Assembly (NCBI RefSeq): GCF_018966525.1
Contig: NZ_CP076607.1
Span: 3,348,001-3,412,000 of the forward strand
Reading direction: 5' to 3'
Source of the DNA: Paenibacillus sophorae
GTDB lineage: Bacteria > Bacillota > Bacilli > Paenibacillales > Paenibacillaceae
Length of the DNA: 64,000 nt
The translations under genes and the position numbers were made by a program. The notes beneath the pieces are model-generated. The model did no database searches, was not told the DNA's origin, and saw nothing but the letters and a program-made list of their open reading frames with translations. Below are positions 59,599 to 64,000 of this stretch, piece by piece (the stretch's first letter is position 1; every line of letters starts with the position of its first letter).

Positions 59599-60588
59599 GT
59601 GGATATCCAAGCATACGAAGGACAATTTGAGGGTGAAGACGCGGTATGGCTCAGAGCCGGCCGTTATGAAGCGGCGCTGCTGCCGGGAATCGGCGGCAAC
59701 TTGATCGCCTTCCGTGATACGCAGAGCGGTTATCGCTTCCTGCGCGAACCGGGAACGGAAGGTATGGAAGTTTTTAAGCAAAGTCCTGGAGTGTATGGGA
59801 TTCCCGTGCTGTTCCCGCCGAACCGATACGAGGACGGAAAATTTCCCTGGAACGGACAAGTATATCGTCTGCCGATTAACGAGGAAGCGACCGGCAACCA
59901 CATACACGGTTTTTTATATACGGCGGCTTGGCAGGTGGAAGACTTTGGGACCGGAAAGAACGAGAGCTATGTTACCATAGCGGTCAAAGTGGACGAGAAT
60001 CATCCATCTTACGAATATTTGCCGCATAAATACACCGTTAAGCTGCGCTACGGCTTGTCGGAAGCGGGACTGTCCCAGCAGGTTCTGATTCGCAACGACG
60101 GGGATGAGGCGATGCCCTGCCTGCTTGCTTTTCATACGGCGGTCAACGCTCCTTTTGCTCAGGAAAGTAATGCGAGCGATTACCGGGTGAAGTTAACCAT
60201 CGGGAAGCGATGGCAGCTTAATGAACGGATGCTTCCGACGGGGAGTTATCAGCCTCTTATACCGGAAGAGACAGAACTTCGGGAAGAAGGAGTATACCCG
60301 TTCTTTGCCCCGCTGGACAACCATTATACGGCCGTCCCGCAAAATGGACGAAACCGGATGGAACTTACCGATACCAGACTTGGCGTGACTCTGGTGTATG
60401 ATGTAGGCACATCTTACAAGCAATGGATGATCTGGAACAACGGCGCGGCAGAAGGCTTTTTCTGCCCCGAGCCACAGATCAATCTGATCAATGCGCCGAA
60501 TGTGGAGCTGCCGGGCGAAGAAATCGGCTTGTTCAGTCTTCAGCCGGGCGAATATTGGGAAGAAACCGCGAGATTGTATCTTAAGTAA
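59599..60588 (+). CDS. Aldose 1-epimerase family protein
   Basis: The 329-residue protein matches the galactose mutarotase fold: catalytic His in 'NHIHGFLYTAAW' (about residue 100), second His in 'LAFHTAVNAPF' (about 178) and the base Glu in 'FFCPEPQINLINAPN' (about 298). Members interconvert alpha and beta sugars or sugar phosphates. The start GTG 59599 is seven bases after AAGGGG; an earlier frame to 59560 lacks a site. The neighbours give no sugar pathway context. Confidence 0.87.
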   Translation: MDIQAYEGQFEGEDAVWLRAGRYEAALLPGIGGNLIAFRDTQSGYRFLREPGTEGMEVFKQSPGVYGIPVLFPPNRYEDGKFPWNGQVYRLPINEEATGNHIHGFLYTAAWQVEDFGTGKNESYVTIAVKVDENHPSYEYLPHKYTVKLRYGLSEAGLSQQVLIRNDGDEAMPCLLAFHTAVNAPFAQESNASDYRVKLTIGKRWQLNERMLPTGSYQPLIPEETELREEGVYPFFAPLDNHYTAVPQNGRNRMELTDTRLGVTLVYDVGTSYKQWMIWNNGAAEGFFCPEPQINLINAPNVELPGEEIGLFSLQPGEYWEETARLYLK

Positions 60589-60632
60589 GCATAGTACCGG
60601 ATTTTATCCGCGGAACCTATTGGAGGACTGAC

Positions 60633-61301
60633 ATGCAGCTTATTGCCATGCTTACCATGCTGATTGATCACATCGGATATATCTTTTTTCCTCAGGACCT
60701 TGGTTGGCGGTATATCGGTAGAATTGCGTTCCCCATATATTGTTATGCGCTTGTCCAGGGGCATCTCTATACCTCCTCCAAGTCCCGATATTTTCTGCGG
60801 CTGCTGATTATCGCACTGATCGCGCAAATTCCGTACAATTTGGCCCTTGATCCGCGAGGACTGAATGTCGTCTTTACGCTGCTCCTTTCCGAACTCGTGC
60901 TGATTGCGCTCGACAAGCTGCCCAAGCTGTGGATGGGCATTGTGGTTGCAGCTCCGGTCCTGTGGTTGATGGACTATTTTCCGCTTGATTATAATGCCTA
61001 CGGACTGCTGCTGGTGCTGATCTTCCGCTATGCCCGTTCGTACAGGCTCGTTCTGGCGCATTTGGCGCTGAATGTAATTTATATGTTCTATTATGGCTGG
61101 ACTGTTCAAATGTTGAGTCTCCTGCCGACCCTGGTGATCGCATACGGACCTGAGCTGTGGGAACACCTCCGAAAGCGGCGCATTCCGCGCTGGGTGTGGT
61201 GGTCATTTTACCCGGGGCACTTGGCTGTGCTAGCCATTATCCGGCTATTATACTATGGCGATTTACCGGAGATGGACTGGAGAAGTATTTTCGTTATGTA
61301 A
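60633..61301 (+). CDS. TraX family membrane protein
   Basis: The 222-residue protein is a TraX-type membrane protein with about six to eight transmembrane helices and the family start 'MQLIAMLTMLIDHIGYIFFP' followed by 'YIGRIAFPIYCYALVQGH'. TraX acetylates F pilin in enterobacteria; chromosomal Firmicute copies have no known substrate and probably acetylate surface polymers or lipids. The ATG follows GGAGGACTGAC. It lies 44 bases after the epimerase gene and may share its transcript. Confidence 0.88.
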   Translation: MQLIAMLTMLIDHIGYIFFPQDLGWRYIGRIAFPIYCYALVQGHLYTSSKSRYFLRLLIIALIAQIPYNLALDPRGLNVVFTLLLSELVLIALDKLPKLWMGIVVAAPVLWLMDYFPLDYNAYGLLLVLIFRYARSYRLVLAHLALNVIYMFYYGWTVQMLSLLPTLVIAYGPELWEHLRKRRIPRWVWWSFYPGHLAVLAIIRLLYYGDLPEMDWRSIFVM

Positions 61302-61390
61302 AAAGCGGCATACCCTATCTATTTACAGAATATCCCTTAGCTGAGATAATGATTTTGCATGTCTAAATCGAGAGAGAGAAGAGGGATTGA

Positions 61391-62905
61391 ATGAAACATG
61401 TGAAAAAAAGAGCGAAGTGGCTCCTGCCGATCTTGGCGCTGCTGCTCGTGCTTGCGGGATGTCAGACGGTAGGCGGCCTGGATCTGAATAAGGCACTGCT
61501 GGGCAATCTCGACGTGAAATCGGCGGAGGAGAGCGTGTCTATCGCTCTGAACGCGGTCCCCGCAACGGGAATCAGCGCCGAAGATCAGAAAATCATCGAT
61601 CTTATCAATTCATTTACATTAAACGTAAGTCATTTGAAGCTTCAAGAGGGCGGTGACATTTCTGCCAGTGGGACGCTCGGCTTTAAGCAGGCCAGCATTC
61701 CATTCACCTTTTATATGAGCAAGACGGTGCTCGCCTTGAACGTTCAAGGAGCCAAAAAGCCGTTTTATTTCCCGATGGATGGTTACAATCAGGAACTGTC
61801 GGCAGCCGGACTTGATTTGGAGAAGGCGGAAAGCGTCAGCAAGCTGCTGAGCCAGTTTGTTATTAAGAATCTTCCCAATCCGTCCGCAATTAACGTAACC
61901 CCGGTTAACGAAGCTGTATATGGCGAGTCATTGAACCTGATGAAGCTGCACGCCGAAGTAACGGGAGATGAGCTGCCTGTACTGCTAAAAGCATTCCTGA
62001 AATCCGTGTCGCAGGATACAGAAGGCTTTACCGAACTGATCAGCGGTCTGTACGATTATTTGCTGCCGGTGCTGAAGCAGCAGTCGACAACGGACATGCT
62101 GAGCAGCATTGGGCTGGGTGACGTCCCGCTCGATAATAAAGCCGAAGTCGTTACTGTACTTCATGATGCGGCGAAGCTGGCAGTTGATACGGCTCTTCTG
62201 TTGTATGACAAGCAGTTGGATAAACTGTATCAATCGACGCCGGAAATAAAGACTGTACTTAGCAAGGATACGAAGCTTCAGGTTGATCTGTTCGTGGACA
62301 GCGCCTTGCACGTCCGCAAGCAGAACCTGAATCTGAATGTGGTACTGCCGAATGACGGAAGCATTCCGATCCGGAGCATTTCCCTCAAGACGGAAACTCA
62401 GGTGTGGAACATTAACGGTTCGGTTAAGGCCGACCCGATCGCATCAGAGGGCGCATTGAACGTTCTGGAGACGCCGCTTTCACCGGGTGTTATTCTGCGT
62501 AATTTCAACGAAGATTCCACAGCTTACAGTGTGCTTAAGAACGATCTTGGCATTACTAAAAAATCAATTGTAATTGATCCGGAAACGGATTATTCCGATA
62601 TCGTTGTAAAAGGGACGACGACCATGATTCCCCTTCGTTATTTGGCCGCCGTGTTGGATGCCCAGGTGAAATGGGATGCGGCATCCAAGCAGATTACAGT
62701 TACCGACGATATATATGGAACGACCATCGAACTGAAAGCAGGCTCGAAGGATGCCGTTGTGGACGGTGCGAAAGTCAAGCTGTCCCAGCCGGTCTATTTT
62801 GACCGATACGGCAGAGGCTACGTGCCGCTGCGCAGCGTAGCCGAGGCGCTTCATGCCCAAGTGAAAGTGGACGGCGACGGCCTGATTTATATTACGCGCG
62901 ATTAG
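61391..62905 (+). CDS. Lipoprotein with C-terminal copper-amine-oxidase-like stalk domain
   Basis: The 504-residue protein has a lipobox 'VLAGC' (Cys about 24), a long mature region of unknown function (about residues 40-370) and a C-terminal stalk domain (about 400-502) of the copper amine oxidase N-terminal type, with 'TTMIPLRYLAAVLDAQVKWD' and 'GYVPLRSVAEALHAQVKV'. These stalk domains are common in Paenibacillus surface proteins and are thought to bind the cell wall or other proteins. Its role is unknown. It has GAAGAGGGA upstream of the ATG and is followed by a strong terminator. Confidence 0.85.
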   Translation: MKHVKKRAKWLLPILALLLVLAGCQTVGGLDLNKALLGNLDVKSAEESVSIALNAVPATGISAEDQKIIDLINSFTLNVSHLKLQEGGDISASGTLGFKQASIPFTFYMSKTVLALNVQGAKKPFYFPMDGYNQELSAAGLDLEKAESVSKLLSQFVIKNLPNPSAINVTPVNEAVYGESLNLMKLHAEVTGDELPVLLKAFLKSVSQDTEGFTELISGLYDYLLPVLKQQSTTDMLSSIGLGDVPLDNKAEVVTVLHDAAKLAVDTALLLYDKQLDKLYQSTPEIKTVLSKDTKLQVDLFVDSALHVRKQNLNLNVVLPNDGSIPIRSISLKTETQVWNINGSVKADPIASEGALNVLETPLSPGVILRNFNEDSTAYSVLKNDLGITKKSIVIDPETDYSDIVVKGTTTMIPLRYLAAVLDAQVKWDAASKQITVTDDIYGTTIELKAGSKDAVVDGAKVKLSQPVYFDRYGRGYVPLRSVAEALHAQVKVDGDGLIYITRD

Positions 62906-62923
62906 TCTTTTATTCGGGAGCCC

Positions 62924-62977
62924 AAAAAGCCCTGCCTCTTCATTAACGCAGTATGCGTTGAAGCGGCAGGGCTTTTT
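62924..62977. terminator. Terminator between the stalk lipoprotein and metallophosphoesterase genes
   Basis: AAAAAGCCCTGCC pairs with GGCAGGGCTTTTT, and an inner CTTC/GAAG plus AACGC/GCGTT stem extends it; it can serve both convergent genes. Confidence 0.9.
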
Positions 62978-63018
62978 ATTATGGGGGTGAAGTAACATGG
63001 CGGCACAGGTAATGAGGC

Positions 63019-64000
63019 CTACGGTTGCTCACGGTTCAAAATAATCTCAAGTGAGGTATTGCTCAGCGGTTTAGACTGTGCCATGCTGCGGATATATCGC
63101 GGAAGAAAACCGTCATTGACGGTTGACCACAGCTTGAATCCGGGAAGCTTTAGCAGATCGTCGATGCCGCCGCCTGCTGTACCGGCAAAGTATCGCACGT
63201 TCAATTGGGCCATCGCATCCGCCATTTCCCGTTTGTCCTGGTCGCTGAACTTGCTGCCCTTCAGACTCTCATAAGCCTTCTTGTAAGAGTCGTCGATGAA
63301 GCTCTGCTCCGCATATTTCTTGAACGACAGCAAGCGGGAGTCGGTAAGACCGGCAGACGCAGCCCAGCCTTCCACATCTACAGGTGTTGATTGGTAAGTC
63401 GTCCTGCCGGACATCGGATCAAAGGTCATTGCCCCGTATTGATGCGGATTGACCGCCAAGGCGCTCGTGGCAATATCGTATACGGCCGTCTTGTCCGTAA
63501 TTTCGGTGCCGCCGTCCGTTAAGTCATGGCGGATGTCCTGCATATGGATATGGCCGGATAATACGAGGTTTAGCCCGTTTTTCTGCAGTTTCTTCAGCAC
63601 CTGTCCGCTGTTATTAACCTTGAATCCGGGAATATCGATATCACTGTGGTCCAAAATATTGTGGTGCATGACCGTAAGGACCCTGGCATTCTCATTAGCT
63701 GCCATCTGCACGCAGCTGTCAATCCAGGCAAGAGTGGAGGGGAGTACACGCCCGTCCGTCTGCGGATGTCCAAGCCTCCGGTTGTTATCATATTGGTTGC
63801 TGTCAATCATAAGCAGCCATAGACCCGGAGCCGCTCTGACAGCATAACTCAGACTTTGCCGGTCGCGGGATAGGGCCTCATCGTAGCCAAAGCGCCCGTA
63901 GATTTCTGTAAAATTTTTATCAGTGATACTATCCGTCATGATTTGCCGATCACCCTTAAAAGCCCTAGCCCACGGATTGAACAAATCATGGTTGCCCGGT
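63019..64000 (-). CDS. Metallophosphoesterase (N-terminus beyond the window)
   Basis: The visible 326 codons read PGNHDLFNPWAR at the window edge, so the GNHD metal-binding motif of calcineurin-like phosphoesterases is present and the N-terminal DxH part lies beyond 64000. Further ligands are 'VMHHNILDHS' (about 63635-63665) and 'LSGHIHMQD' (about 63538-63565). The C-terminal third has no recognised motif and is rich in Lys/Asp. Such enzymes cleave phosphodiesters or phosphomonoesters; the size and 'GHIHMQD' resemble surface-associated phosphohydrolases, but no signal peptide can be seen here. It is convergent with the stalk lipoprotein gene. Confidence 0.9.
   Translation of the reverse strand, partial: PGNHDLFNPWARAFKGDRQIMTDSITDKNFTEIYGRFGYDEALSRDRQSLSYAVRAAPGLWLLMIDSNQYDNNRRLGHPQTDGRVLPSTLAWIDSCVQMAANENARVLTVMHHNILDHSDIDIPGFKVNNSGQVLKKLQKNGLNLVLSGHIHMQDIRHDLTDGGTEITDKTAVYDIATSALAVNPHQYGAMTFDPMSGRTTYQSTPVDVEGWAASAGLTDSRLLSFKKYAEQSFIDDSYKKAYESLKGSKFSDQDKREMADAMAQLNVRYFAGTAGGGIDDLLKLPGFKLWSTVNDGFLPRYIRSMAQSKPLSNTSLEIILNREQP

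Overview
The window is chromosomal DNA from a spore-forming, low-GC-phylum but moderately GC-rich Firmicute, most likely Paenibacillus or a close relative. The reasons are: sporulation and germination genes (spoVM, spoVIF, a GerA/GerC/GerB receptor set), many Bacillus-type core genes in Bacillus-like order, strong GGAGG ribosome binding sites with frequent TTG and GTG starts, copper-amine-oxidase-like stalk domains on lipoproteins, and no sign of phage, transposon or plasmid genes. I did not try to name a species. No rRNA, tRNA, CRISPR array or insertion sequence was seen.

Positions 1-8900 hold a truncated GAF-GGDEF signalling protein, an unknown lipoprotein, an M29 aminopeptidase, an HPr-like protein without the catalytic histidine, ylaN, a Ca2+/H+ antiporter, an Asp23 protein, ftsW with a yugN-like gene, and an M20 amidohydrolase. 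Positions 8900-18400 are more accessory. They carry a CBS-pair protein behind a foldable leader RNA, an XPB-type helicase overlapping a large partner gene that shares one of its domains, ylbF (ricF) and ylbG, a CBS/GGDEF protein, an unknown protein, a LysR regulator, a GNAT acetyltransferase and a PHP phosphoesterase.

Positions 18500-51200 follow the Bacillus subtilis yloA-recG neighbourhood: rqcH, a Ca2+ P-type ATPase, yloC, remA, gmk, rpoZ, coaBC, priA, def, fmt, rsmB, rlmN, prpC, prkC, rsgA, rpe, spoVM, rpmB, fakA, a degV-type gene and recG. Compared with B. subtilis, a block is inserted between yloB and yloC: dapF, a germination receptor operon, a small antisense membrane gene and a homocysteine methyltransferase/MTHFR gene. 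thiN is missing after rpe. The genes serve ribosome quality control, purine nucleotide and CoA synthesis, restart of replication, initiator formylation and its removal, rRNA methylation, Ser/Thr kinase signalling, ribosome assembly and fatty acid activation.

Positions 51200-64000 hold spoVIF, a KhtTU-type K+/H+ antiporter with an unknown small membrane gene, a DUF2500 protein, a NlpC/P60 lipoprotein, a TrpXYZ-like ABC transporter, mgtC, an aldose epimerase, a TraX-like protein, a stalk-domain lipoprotein, and a metallophosphoesterase cut by the window end.

The items most worth a second look are the XPB helicase/partner pair with a duplicated domain, the three-stem leader upstream of the CBS gene, the histidine-less HPr paralogue, the 26-residue spoVM gene, and the antisense two-helix gene at the end of the germination operon.
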